Shown: positions 1-5,674 of the stretch, piece after piece
Layout of the letters: each line of letters starts with the position of its first letter
How positions within the stretch are numbered: the stretch's first letter is position 1
From: FEN-1219 sp964457725
GTDB lineage: Bacteria > Pseudomonadota > Gammaproteobacteria > Steroidobacterales > Rariloculaceae
Assembly (NCBI GenBank): GCA_964457725.1
Contig: CAYWGQ010000169.1
Span: 1-8,066, forward strand
Direction: 5' to 3'
DNA: 8,066 nucleotides
The notes under the pieces: model-generated
Database searches by the model: none
The model's input: only the letters and a program-made list of their open reading frames with translations
Told to the model about the DNA's origin: nothing
Position numbers and translations under genes: made by a program

Positions 1-488
1 TCGATGATGCGCGCGGTCAGGTCCTCGGTGCTGCCGTTGCCCTGCTCGAGCTTCAACCGCTCCTTCGGGAAGAGCGGCGTCAGGTTCTCGAAGAGCACCT
101 TGCTCTTCGCGGCCTCCGGCGCGTCGCCGTTGATCTGGCCGACCTTCAGCAGCGCGAAATACCGCTCGCCGTCCTTCGGCGGACGAATGAGCCCGGAGAC
201 CGTGTCGCCGGTGCGCAGGTTGAAGCGCCGGATCTGGCTCGGGCTGACGTAGATGTCGTCGGGACCGGCGAGATAGGAGCTGTCCGCGGAGCGCAGGAAG
301 CCGAAGCCGTCCTGCAGTATCTCGAGCACGCCCTCGCCGAAGATGTTCTCGCCGTTCTTCGCGTGGGCTTTCAAAATCGAGAAAATGATGTCCTGCTTGC
401 GAGAGCGCGCGAGGTTCTCTAGCCCCATCGACTCGCCGAGCTCGACCAGCTCCGACGCGGGTCGGTTCTTGAGCTCGGACAAATTCAT
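1..488 (-). CDS. rho: Transcription termination factor Rho, N-terminal part (runs off left edge)
   Basis: Rho is the hexameric RNA-dependent ATPase that releases RNA from transcribing polymerase. The 162 visible codons start MNLSELKNRP and hold the N-terminal helical domain (about residues 1-47, with MGLENLARSRKQDI) and the cold-shock-like primary RNA-binding domain. The RNA-binding signature GFGFLRS is at 61-67, followed by YLAGPDDIYVSPSQIRRFNLRTGD (71-95, key residues only). Numbering agrees with E. coli Rho as I recall it (F62, F64, R66), which is why the ATG at 486-488 is chosen. The Walker ATPase domain lies outside the window. The gene follows trxA on the same strand, the conserved gammaproteobacterial order. 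The frame stays open upstream through 489-695, with possible starts at ATG 563, GTG 665 and TTG 677, so a longer N-terminus or a leader is possible. No good Shine-Dalgarno precedes 488. The identification is certain; the start is less so. Confidence 0.96.
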   Translation of the reverse strand, partial: MNLSELKNRPASELVELGESMGLENLARSRKQDIIFSILKAHAKNGENIFGEGVLEILQDGFGFLRSADSSYLAGPDDIYVSPSQIRRFNLRTGDTVSGLIRPPKDGERYFALLKVGQINGDAPEAAKSKVLFENLTPLFPKERLKLEQGNGSTEDLTARII

Positions 489-673
489 CGCGTTCTTCGT
501 GAGCTCGAGCTCGGCGGCCGGAATCACGTCAAACTCCTCGTCGTCTGGAAACTCCTCCCGCATCGGCTTCTGCCGACGCGACGAGCGTTTCCCGTTGCCG
601 TCTCTTGGCTGCCGCGAGCCGTTCTTGGCTCTGGCGCGTGCTGAATTGCCCAAATATCCCCTCACGATGGTTC

Positions 674-693
674 TCAAGTCGTTCCTGACTTGA
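674..693 (-). repeat. Perfect inverted repeat (7-bp arms, 6-base loop) at start of rho leader
   Basis: TCAAGTC at 674-680 and GACTTGA at 687-693 are exact reverse complements around GTTCCT. On the rho transcript the loop reads AGGAAC, which exposes AGGA. The structure begins two bases after the orphan Shine-Dalgarno at 696-702 and nine bases after the trxA stop codon. There is no T run after either arm, so it is not a standard intrinsic terminator. It could be an RNA hairpin in the rho leader or a protein-binding dyad. Confidence 0.6.
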
Positions 694-695
694 AT

Positions 696-702
696 CTCCT
701 TA
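696..702 (-). promoter_or_regulatory. Strong Shine-Dalgarno (TAAGGAG) without a normally spaced start codon
   Basis: Directly after the trxA TGA the minus strand reads TAAGGAG, near-perfect complementarity to the 16S rRNA tail. No ATG, GTG or TTG follows within 5-12 bases. The first candidates are TTG 677-675 (18 bases away) and GTG 665-663 (30 bases away), both in the rho frame. If the hairpin at 674-693 folds, the effective distance to GTG 665 falls to about 10 bases. Alternatively the match is fortuitous. Confidence 0.4.
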
Positions 703-1062
703 TCAGGTGGATGCGGATCCCGACCGCGTGTCCGTTCCGAGGTGCGTGTCCAGGAACGCTTGCAGCTGTGCCTTGGACACGGCGCCGACCTGCTGTGCGG
801 CCACTTGGCCGTTACGGAACAGCAATAACGTCGGAATTCCGCGAATGTTGTACTTCGGCGGCGTCTGCGGGTTCTCGTCGATATTCAACTTCACGATCTG
901 GAGCCGCCCCTGGTAGTCGGCGGCGATCGAATCGAGAACCGGCGCAATCATCTTGCAAGGACCGCACCACTCCGCCCAGAAGTCGAGAAGCACGGGCGTA
1001 TCGGCCCGTACGACGTCGGCCTCGAACGAGGCATCGCTCGTATGCTTAATCAGATCGCTCAC
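703..1062 (-). CDS. trxA: Thioredoxin TrxA
   Basis: Thioredoxin is the small cytosolic dithiol protein that reduces protein disulfides and serves ribonucleotide reductase, PAPS reductase and others. The active site WCGPC has its cysteines at residues 33 and 36, preceded by the buried Asp27 in LLDFWAEWCGPC; the cis-Pro loop RGIPT is near residue 77. The frame also allows a TTG start at 1071, but GTG 1062 gives VSDLIKHTSDASFEADV, which aligns end to end with E. coli MSDKIIHLTDDSFDTDV, and AGAGGA at 1077-1072 lies nine bases before GTG while abutting the TTG. From GTG the protein is 119 residues, about ten longer than usual because of a polar tail ending TDTRSGSAST. It is divergent from rhlB and upstream of rho. 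CysQ in this window consumes the PAP left over when thioredoxin-dependent PAPS reductase works, a metabolic link only. Confidence 0.96.
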   Translation of the reverse strand: MSDLIKHTSDASFEADVVRADTPVLLDFWAEWCGPCKMIAPVLDSIAADYQGRLQIVKLNIDENPQTPPKYNIRGIPTLLLFRNGQVAAQQVGAVSKAQLQAFLDTHLGTDTRSGSAST

Positions 1063-1071
1063 TTTGTTCAA

Positions 1072-1077
1072 TCCTCT
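1072..1077 (-). promoter_or_regulatory. trxA Shine-Dalgarno (AGAGGA) that decides the start
   Basis: On the minus strand AGAGGA is nine bases before GTG 1062-1060 and directly abuts the in-frame TTG 1071-1069. Only the GTG has workable spacing, which agrees with the homology-based start. Confidence 0.6.
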
Positions 1078-1081
1078 GGCC

Positions 1082-1106
1082 TTCCCCGTGGAACCCCCGA
1101 GGGGAA
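1082..1106 (-). repeat. GC-rich stem-loop just upstream of the trxA ribosome binding site
   Basis: TTCCCC at 1082-1087 and GGGGAA at 1101-1106 are reverse complements with a 13-base loop. A competing inner hairpin pairs 1094-1097 with 1101-1104. The outer stem ends four bases before the trxA Shine-Dalgarno on the transcript, close enough to affect ribosome loading. No function is known. Confidence 0.3.
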
Positions 1107-1156
1107 AGCCCGCCTAACTCAAAAGCGCCCGGCAGAATGGCCTGGGTTAACCGAAA

Positions 1157-1185
1157 GTGACGTAGCTGGGCCGGTCAGGCACAAT
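1157..1185 (+). promoter_or_regulatory. Candidate sigma-70 promoter for rhlB
   Basis: GTGACG (1157-1162) and CACAAT (1180-1185) each match the sigma-70 consensus hexamers at four of six positions and are 17 bases apart. Transcription would start near 1192, giving a leader of about 100 bases that contains the hairpins at 1242-1272. Both hexamers are weak and GC-rich genomes produce chance matches, so this is tentative. A second weak -10-like element, TACGAT at 1233-1238, has no matching -35. Confidence 0.25.
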
Positions 1186-1241
1186 GTCGCAGCTGGTCGC
1201 TTCCTTCGAGGCTCGTGGGAATTCTGTGGGTGTACGATATG

Positions 1242-1255
1242 AGGGCGGCAGCCCT
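1242..1255 (+). promoter_or_regulatory. Possible antiterminator hairpin in the rhlB leader
   Basis: AGGGC (1242-1246) pairs with GCCCT (1251-1255) around the tetraloop GGCA. It uses bases 1251-1254, which the terminator-like stem at 1250-1266 also needs, so only one can form at a time. Confidence 0.35.
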
Positions 1256-1272
1256 GTCTTCGGGCTATTTTT
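1250..1272 (+). terminator. Terminator-like hairpin with T run ahead of rhlB (possible attenuator)
   Basis: AGCCC (1250-1254) pairs with GGGCT (1262-1266) across a seven-base loop, followed by A and five T (1268-1272). It lies six bases before the rhlB Shine-Dalgarno. The nearest upstream gene is divergent, so a terminator here makes sense mainly as control of rhlB itself. The stem is only five base pairs, so read-through is expected. Confidence 0.4.
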
Positions 1273-1278
1273 AACCGT

Positions 1279-1283
1279 AGGGA
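1279..1283 (+). promoter_or_regulatory. rhlB Shine-Dalgarno (AGGGA)
   Basis: AGGGA ends seven bases before the TTG at 1291 and supports this non-ATG start. Confidence 0.55.
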
Positions 1284-1290
1284 ACAGAGT

Positions 1291-2793
1291 TTGCAAGCCT
1301 CCGGAGCCTTAACGGACGCAGCGCAAAGCGACCATCACCTCACCGATTTACGGTTCGCCGATCTACCCCTCGCGGCCGAGCTGCAACGCGGGATAGCCGA
1401 GGCGGGCTTCGAGCGCTGCACTCCCATTCAGAGCAAGTCGTTGCCGATCGCCCTCGGCGGCCAGGACGTCGCCGGCCAGGCGCAGACCGGCACCGGCAAG
1501 ACGGCCGCGTACTTGATCGCGCTCTACCAGCGGCTGCTGACCACGCCGCCGTTGAAGACGGACCTGCAAGGCCCGCGGGCGCTCGTGCTCGCGCCGACCC
1601 GCGAGCTCGCGGTGCAGATCCACGCCGACGCGACCGTGCTCGGCAAGCACTTGCCGTACGCGATCGGCCTCGCGTTCGGCGGCACCGACTACGAGAAGCA
1701 GCGCCAGCAGCTCGCCGCGGGCGTCGACGTGCTGATCGGCACGCCTGGCCGCATCATCGACTACTTCAAGCAGCGGGTGTTCGGCCTGAAAGGCGTGCAG
1801 GTCATGGTCCTCGACGAGGCCGACCGCATGTTCGACCTCGGATTCATCAAAGATATCCGCTACGTGCTCAGGAGACTCCCCGAGCGCGACCGGCGGCTGA
1901 ACATGTTGTTCTCGGCGACGCTCTCCCACCGCGTGCTCGAGCTCGCCTACGAGCACATGAACGATCCGGAGCTCGTGCGCATCGACCCGGACAAGATGAC
2001 GGTCGACCGGGTGAATCAGGTCATCTACTTCCCGTCCAACGAGGAGAAGCTGCCGCTGCTCGTGAAGCTGCTCCGCGAGACGGGCGCGAAGCGCACGATG
2101 ATCTTCGTGAACCGACGCCGCGAAGCGGACCGTCTACGCGACCGGCTCCAGGCGAACGGCATTCAGGCCGAAGCGCTCTCCGGCGACGTGCCGCAGAGGA
2201 AGCGCCTGCGGATGCTGAAGGAATTTCAGTCGGGCGCGCTGCCGGTGCTGATCGCCACCGACGTCGCCTCGCGCGGCTTGCACGTGCCCGGCGTCACGCA
2301 CGTGTTCAATTACGACCTGCCGCAGGATCCGGAAGACTACGTGCATCGCATCGGCCGCACGGCGCGAGCAGGTGCCGCCGGCGATGCGGTCAGCTTCGGC
2401 TGCGAGGACTACGTCGTCTCGCTCCCCGACATCGAAGCGTTCATCGGCCACAAGATTCCGGTCGCCACCTTCGACCACAGCTCCCTGCCCGAGGTTCAAG
2501 CCGGGAGCGCGCGGGCCGAGCGGCCGCGTCACGGCGGCGGCAAGCGCGGCGAGCACGGCCGGCGGGGCGAGCGCCCGCCGCGGCGCGGCGAGCGGCGCGA
2601 GCGCGCGCCGAAAGAGCACGCGAACGCCGAGCGGCCGGCCGCACCGCCGGAGCCGCAAGCGACGGTCGACTCGACGGAGGAGGGGACGGCCGCCCCGAGC
2701 GGCGCCGCGAAGAAGCGACGGCGGCGCCGGGGTCGCAGGCGCGGGCGCAGCGGCGATGGCGCAGCGACCCCGCCGGTGCCGCAGCCCGAGTGA
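1291..2793 (+). CDS. rhlB: ATP-dependent RNA helicase RhlB with long Arg-rich tail
   Basis: RhlB is a DEAD-box helicase; in E. coli it is the RNA-unwinding subunit of the RNase E degradosome. All core motifs are present: Q motif CTPIQ (43-47), motif I AQTGTGKT (64-71), PTREL (102-106), TPGR (151-154), DEAD (175-178), SAT (208-210), ATDVASRGLH (322-331) and HRIGRTAR (352-359). RhlB-specific stretches such as LGFIKDIR, RLNMLFSATLS, YPSNEEK-like FPSNEEK, and VTHVFNYDLP separate it from RhlE or DeaD. The divergent position beside trxA-rho agrees. The start is TTG 1291, supported by AGGGA. The protein is 500 residues against about 420 in E. coli; the excess is a tail from about 405 with repeated RGE units and a KKRRRRRGRRRGR block at about 474-486, probably a disordered RNA-binding extension. 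Hairpins in its leader suggest attenuation. Confidence 0.94.
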   Translation: MQASGALTDAAQSDHHLTDLRFADLPLAAELQRGIAEAGFERCTPIQSKSLPIALGGQDVAGQAQTGTGKTAAYLIALYQRLLTTPPLKTDLQGPRALVLAPTRELAVQIHADATVLGKHLPYAIGLAFGGTDYEKQRQQLAAGVDVLIGTPGRIIDYFKQRVFGLKGVQVMVLDEADRMFDLGFIKDIRYVLRRLPERDRRLNMLFSATLSHRVLELAYEHMNDPELVRIDPDKMTVDRVNQVIYFPSNEEKLPLLVKLLRETGAKRTMIFVNRRREADRLRDRLQANGIQAEALSGDVPQRKRLRMLKEFQSGALPVLIATDVASRGLHVPGVTHVFNYDLPQDPEDYVHRIGRTARAGAAGDAVSFGCEDYVVSLPDIEAFIGHKIPVATFDHSSLPEVQAGSARAERPRHGGGKRGEHGRRGERPPRRGERRERAPKEHANAERPAAPPEPQATVDSTEEGTAAPSGAAKKRRRRRGRRRGRSGDGAATPPVPQPE

Positions 2794-2795
2794 CC

Positions 2796-2826
2796 GCGGG
2801 TTTCGCCCGCCGCAACTGCCCGGCGG
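2796..2826. terminator. Overlapping GC hairpins between convergent rhlB and yrfG
   Basis: GCGGG (2796-2800) pairs with CCCGC (2806-2810), and CCGCCG (2807-2812) pairs with CGGCGG (2821-2826); the two stems share bases 2807-2810. They fill the 46-bp gap between two convergent stop codons, a usual place for a bidirectional terminator. Neither stem is followed by a T run, so it may instead be a 3'-end stabilising structure or a Rho-dependent end. Confidence 0.4.
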
Positions 2827-2839
2827 AGAAACGCTCGGC

Positions 2840-3493
2840 TCAGACGAGCTCGGCGACGCCGAGCACCGCGGGGAAGTCCGCGATGTCGCGCGGCGGCAGC
2901 CGTGAGTCCGGCTGCCGGATCGCGATCGTGTGCCGCACGCCGTACGCGCGCGCCGCGGCGAGCACGCTCAGGCTGTCCTCGATCAGCAGCGTGCGCTCCG
3001 GGTCGAACCGCCGATGACCATGGAGCGCGGTCCAGAACTCGCGCCGCTCCTTCGGCGCGGCGAGATCGTGCGAGCACACGACCGCGTCGACGCGGGCGTC
3101 GATGCCGGTCTGCTCGCGCTTGACCGCGATCGTCTCGCGATGCGCATTCGTCACGATGTAGAGCGGCTTGCCGCGCGCGCGTACGCTCGCGAGGAAGCGC
3201 TCCGCGCCGGGAAGATAGCGGATCAGGTGCTTGTGGCCGCGTTTCAGCGCCGGGATGTCGAGCTTCAGCTCGCGCGTCCAATGCTCGACGCAGTACCACG
3301 GCAGGGTCCCGACGACGCGCCGGTAGCGCGCCGAGATCTCCTCGCGCGCGGCCTCGAGCGAAATGCCTTCGCGCTCTGCATAGCGGGCGGGGACGAGCTC
3401 GAGCCAGAAGAAGTTGTCGAACGCGAGATCGAGCAGCGTGCCGTCCATGTCGACGAGCACGGTGTCGATCTGGTCCCAATCGATCGGCGGCAT
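2840..3493 (-). CDS. yrfG: HAD-family GMP/IMP nucleotidase, YrfG-like
   Basis: HAD phosphohydrolase, 217 residues, matching E. coli YrfG (222 residues), a purine mononucleotide phosphatase. Motif I is DMDGT (15-19, nucleophile Asp15 and Asp17) in VLVDMDGTLLDLAFDNFFW, nearly the E. coli wording; motif II TNAH is at 115-118, motif III Lys148 in APKERREFW, and motif IV IEDS at 171-174. The helical cap between motifs I and II carries LPWYCVEHW, also typical. The ATG at 3493 is the natural start; no Shine-Dalgarno is visible before it. A TATCAT lies seven bases upstream of the ATG on the minus strand, so a leaderless transcript is conceivable, but no -35 fits. It converges on rhlB and diverges from cysQ. 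In Pseudomonas, as I recall, a YrfG homologue sits near cysQ with nudE between them; nudE is absent here. Confidence 0.9.
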   Translation of the reverse strand: MPPIDWDQIDTVLVDMDGTLLDLAFDNFFWLELVPARYAEREGISLEAAREEISARYRRVVGTLPWYCVEHWTRELKLDIPALKRGHKHLIRYLPGAERFLASVRARGKPLYIVTNAHRETIAVKREQTGIDARVDAVVCSHDLAAPKERREFWTALHGHRRFDPERTLLIEDSLSVLAAARAYGVRHTIAIRQPDSRLPPRDIADFPAVLGVAELV

Positions 3494-3519
3494 GGCCGCA
3501 ATGATACAAGAGTGTCGTA

Positions 3520-4326
3520 ATGCAAACGGATGAGGCGAACGCCCTGCTCCCGGCGGTCTGCGCGATTGCGCGCGCGGCGGGCAGCGCGATTCTCGAGGTG
3601 TACCGCACGGATTTCACCGTGCAGCTGAAGGCGGACAGCTCGCCGCTCACGGAAGCGGATCGGCGCGCGCACGACGTGATCCGCGAAGGGCTCGCGCGGC
3701 TCTCGCCGCGGCTGCCGATGCTGTCGGAGGAATCGCGTCCGGAGGAGATCGCCGATCGGACCCGCTGGCAGCGGTACTGGCTCGTCGATCCGCTCGACGG
3801 CACGAAGGAGTTCATCAAGCGGAACGGCGAGTTCACCGTGAACATCGCGCTCGTCGAGCAGCATCGAGCGGTGCTCGGGGTGGTCTACGCGCCGGCGCTC
3901 GACCGGCTGTACTACGGCGCGCTCGGAGTCGGCGCGTTCCGCGAGGACGCGGGGACCGAGCCGAAGCCGATCAAGGTGCGGCGGCCCGCTCCCGAACGCC
4001 CGCGCGTCGTCGGCAGCCGCAGCCACGCGAGCGGCGAGCTCGGCGCGTACCTCGCGAAGCTCGGTCCGCACGAGGTGAAGCCGATGGGAAGCTCGCTGAA
4101 GATCTGCCTCGTCGCGGAGGGCGCGGCGGACGTCTATCCGCGCTTCGGCCCTACCTCGGAGTGGGACACCGCGGCGGCGCAGGCTGTTCTCGAAAGCGCG
4201 GGCGGGAGTATGATTGATCGGCACGGCCAGCCGCTGAGGTACAACAAAGAGCAACTGCTCAATCCCCATTTCCTGGCTTTTGGCGACCATCGGCGAGACT
4301 GGCTGGCGCCGATCCGAAGCGACTAG
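3520..4326 (+). CDS. cysQ: 3'(2'),5'-bisphosphate nucleotidase CysQ
   Basis: CysQ dephosphorylates 3'-phosphoadenosine 5'-phosphate (PAP) to AMP, removing the inhibitory by-product of PAPS reduction in sulfate assimilation; it is a Mg-dependent, lithium-sensitive inositol-monophosphatase-fold enzyme. The 268 residues show KADSSPLTEAD (37-47), metal ligands in SEES (69-72) and WLVDPLDGTKEF (87-98: Asp90, Asp93), and the C-terminal EWDTAAAQAVLESAGG (214-229) with Asp216. KADSSPLT and DGTKEFIKRNGEFTVNIALV mark CysQ rather than SuhB. Length is normal. The ATG at 3520 is preceded by a weak AAGAG seven bases away. Its start lies 26 bases from the divergent yrfG start, so its promoter must overlap that interval or the yrfG coding region. 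The stop overlaps the next gene by one base. Confidence 0.94.
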   Translation: MQTDEANALLPAVCAIARAAGSAILEVYRTDFTVQLKADSSPLTEADRRAHDVIREGLARLSPRLPMLSEESRPEEIADRTRWQRYWLVDPLDGTKEFIKRNGEFTVNIALVEQHRAVLGVVYAPALDRLYYGALGVGAFREDAGTEPKPIKVRRPAPERPRVVGSRSHASGELGAYLAKLGPHEVKPMGSSLKICLVAEGAADVYPRFGPTSEWDTAAAQAVLESAGGSMIDRHGQPLRYNKEQLLNPHFLAFGDHRRDWLAPIRSD

Positions 4327-4541
4327 TGGATGGGACAATAGACACCGAGGCTTTCCGAAGCGTGGAGCGACTCAGGCGATTACGCGTGGAGCATCGGGAC
4401 CTGGATCAGGTCATCTCTCGGCTCGTCGAAGATCCGCACGTGGATCAGATCATGTTGCGCCGCTTGAAGAAGCGGAAGCTGATGCTGAAGGACATGATCG
4501 CGCAGCTCGAGAGCGCCAGGATCCCGGATTTGAACGCCTGA
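4326..4541 (+). CDS. DUF465 / YdcH-like small coiled-coil protein
   Basis: A 71-residue protein of the DUF465 (YdcH) family, whose molecular function is unknown. The family core is visible: HRDLDQVISRL (residues 23-33), then HVDQIMLRRLKKRKLMLKDMI (38-58, key part LKKRKLMLKD), two helices likely to form a short antiparallel coiled coil. Length is typical. The GTG start shares its first G with the cysQ TAG (4324-4326), so translation is probably coupled to cysQ; no strong Shine-Dalgarno is visible. An ATG at 4330 is in another frame and stops after three codons. The pairing with cysQ does not reveal a function; it may simply share the transcript. Confidence 0.8.
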   Translation: MDGTIDTEAFRSVERLRRLRVEHRDLDQVISRLVEDPHVDQIMLRRLKKRKLMLKDMIAQLESARIPDLNA

Positions 4542-4564
4542 GGCGCTGCCCGCTGCCGCGGCCA

Positions 4565-4585
4565 TCCGGCACAAGCGGGGCCGGA
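4565..4585 (+). terminator. Weak hairpin after the cysQ-DUF465 pair
   Basis: TCCGGC (4565-4570) pairs with GCCGGA (4580-4585) across a nine-base loop, 24 bases after the DUF465 stop. No T run follows, so intrinsic termination is doubtful. The rest of the interval to glk shows nothing clear. Confidence 0.2.
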
Positions 4586-4701
4586 CGGGGGATTCTGCAA
4601 CCTGGCGATCTTTCTGCGCCGAGCGCCGCCCGCTTGCACGGCGAGCGGTCCGCTGGGCTACCATGGCCCGAGATTCGCCGCCGCCGGCCCTCGCCTCGCT
4701 G

Positions 4702-5643
4702 ATGGATCTGATCGCGGACATCGGTGCGACCAACAGCCGCCTCGCGCTCCTCGACGACCGCGGCCGTCCGCTCGCCCTGGAGACTTTCGAGAACGTCCTG
4801 TTCACGGGCATCGAAGGGCTGCTCGACGTCTATCTCGAGCATCGCCGCGCGAGCGACCGTCCGCGACGCGCGGCGCTCGCGGTCGCGGCGCCGATCGCCG
4901 GCGACGAGGTGCGGATGACGAACATCCCGTGGCGCTTCTCGCGCGCGGCGCTCGCCGAGCGGCTCGGGCTGTCGGAGCTGATCGTCGTCAACGACTTCGC
5001 GGCGGTCGCCTGGGCCCTGCCCGATCTCGGTCCCGGCGACGCCGTGCAGGTCGGCGGCGGCACACCGGCGCCGCGCGCGACCCTCGCGACGCTCGGGCCG
5101 GGCACGGGCTTGGGCGTCGCGTCGCTGGTGCCGGTCCGGGACGGCTGGGCGGTCGTCGCCGGCGAGGGCGGACACGTGACGTTACCGACGACGACGGCCG
5201 AGGAAGCGGCCGTCGCGGAGCGGCTGCGCAACCGGCACGGCCATTGCTCCGCCGAGCGCGTGCTGTCGGGGCCCGGGCTCGTCACGCTCTACGAGACGCT
5301 CGCGGAGCTTGCCGGCCGGCCGGTCGCGAAGATCACGCCGCGCGACGTGACCGGGCTCGCCCGGCAGGGCGAGCCGCTCGCAACGAGGACGATCGGCATG
5401 TTCCTCGCGATGCTCGGCAACGTCGCCGGCAATCTCGCGCTGACGGTCGGGGCGCTCGGCGGCGTGTACGTCGCCGGCGGAATCGTGCCGCGCCTCCTCG
5501 ACACCGTGCATAAATCCGAGTTTCGCGAGCGCTTCGAAGCAAAGGGCCGCTATCGCGACTACATGGAGAAAATTCCGACCTACGTGATCACGGAGCGGCT
5601 GCCCGCGCTCCGAGGCTTGCGGCGGCTGCTGGGCTACGGCTGA
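4702..5643 (+). CDS. glk: Glucokinase Glk
   Basis: ATP-dependent glucokinase of the ROK-unrelated proteobacterial Glk family (glucose to glucose-6-phosphate). Counting from ATG 4702 (313 residues): phosphate loop DIGATNSRLALL (6-17), TNIPWRFS (73-80), catalytic Asp98 in VVNDFAAVA, GPGTGLGVA (132-140), GEGGH (154-158) with sugar-binding Glu155 and His158, SAERVLSGPGLV (183-194), GGVYVAGGIVPR (253-264), and ERFEAKGRYRDYMEKIPTYVI near the end. All agree with E. coli Glk. ATG 4702 puts the phosphate loop at the family's usual distance from the N-terminus. ATG 4663 is also in frame and would add 13 Pro/Ala-rich residues. Neither has a Shine-Dalgarno. A poor promoter-like pair (TTGCAC 4634-4639, TACCAT 4659-4664, 19-base spacer) would start transcription after 4663, favouring 4702. 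Plus-strand neighbours are a DUF465 gene and a nucleotide-translocase-like protein; no sugar transport or Entner-Doudoroff genes are adjacent. Confidence 0.93.
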   Translation: MDLIADIGATNSRLALLDDRGRPLALETFENVLFTGIEGLLDVYLEHRRASDRPRRAALAVAAPIAGDEVRMTNIPWRFSRAALAERLGLSELIVVNDFAAVAWALPDLGPGDAVQVGGGTPAPRATLATLGPGTGLGVASLVPVRDGWAVVAGEGGHVTLPTTTAEEAAVAERLRNRHGHCSAERVLSGPGLVTLYETLAELAGRPVAKITPRDVTGLARQGEPLATRTIGMFLAMLGNVAGNLALTVGALGGVYVAGGIVPRLLDTVHKSEFRERFEAKGRYRDYMEKIPTYVITERLPALRGLRRLLGYG

Positions 5644-5674
5644 CGGCCGCGGGCGCTGCCGCCGGTCATAAGGC

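Larger units (their letters stand above)
489..702 (-). promoter_or_regulatory. trxA-rho interval: probable rho leader or unannotated Rho N-terminal extension
   Basis: These 214 bases separate the trxA stop from the rho ATG chosen by homology. On the minus strand they hold, in order: a strong Shine-Dalgarno (702-696), a perfect 7-bp stem with a 6-base loop (693-674), and a frame open to rho. From GTG 665 that frame would encode 59 residues, first basic (with KRSSRRQK), then acidic (MREEFPDDEEFDVIP). About three quarters of its third codon positions are G or C by my count, lower than in the neighbouring genes but not low. In E. coli the same interval carries a rho leader with a short leader peptide and is a site of Rho autoregulation. 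A similar role here is inferred from position only. I see no clear sigma-70 promoter, so rho may be read with trxA. Confidence 0.5.

Noticed and set aside
663..677. TTGAGA (677-672) followed by TATTTG as a minus-strand promoter for rho
   Set aside because: The spacer is only 15 bases and the -10 is poor.
1145..1152. Palindrome GGTTAACC in the trxA-rhlB interval, with TTAACCG repeated at 1271-1277
   Set aside because: An 8-bp palindrome and a 7-bp repeat are short enough for chance, and no regulator is recognisable.
2529..4338. Long minus-strand frames (2529-3845 and 3265-4338) over rhlB, yrfG and cysQ
   Set aside because: They overlap genes with clear family motifs in other frames; the translations have no recognisable domain and are Arg/Ala or Arg/Glu rich.
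4720..4737. Phosphate loop of Glk reads GATN instead of GGTN
   Set aside because: As far as I know many proteobacterial glucokinases have Ala here, so it is not an anomaly.
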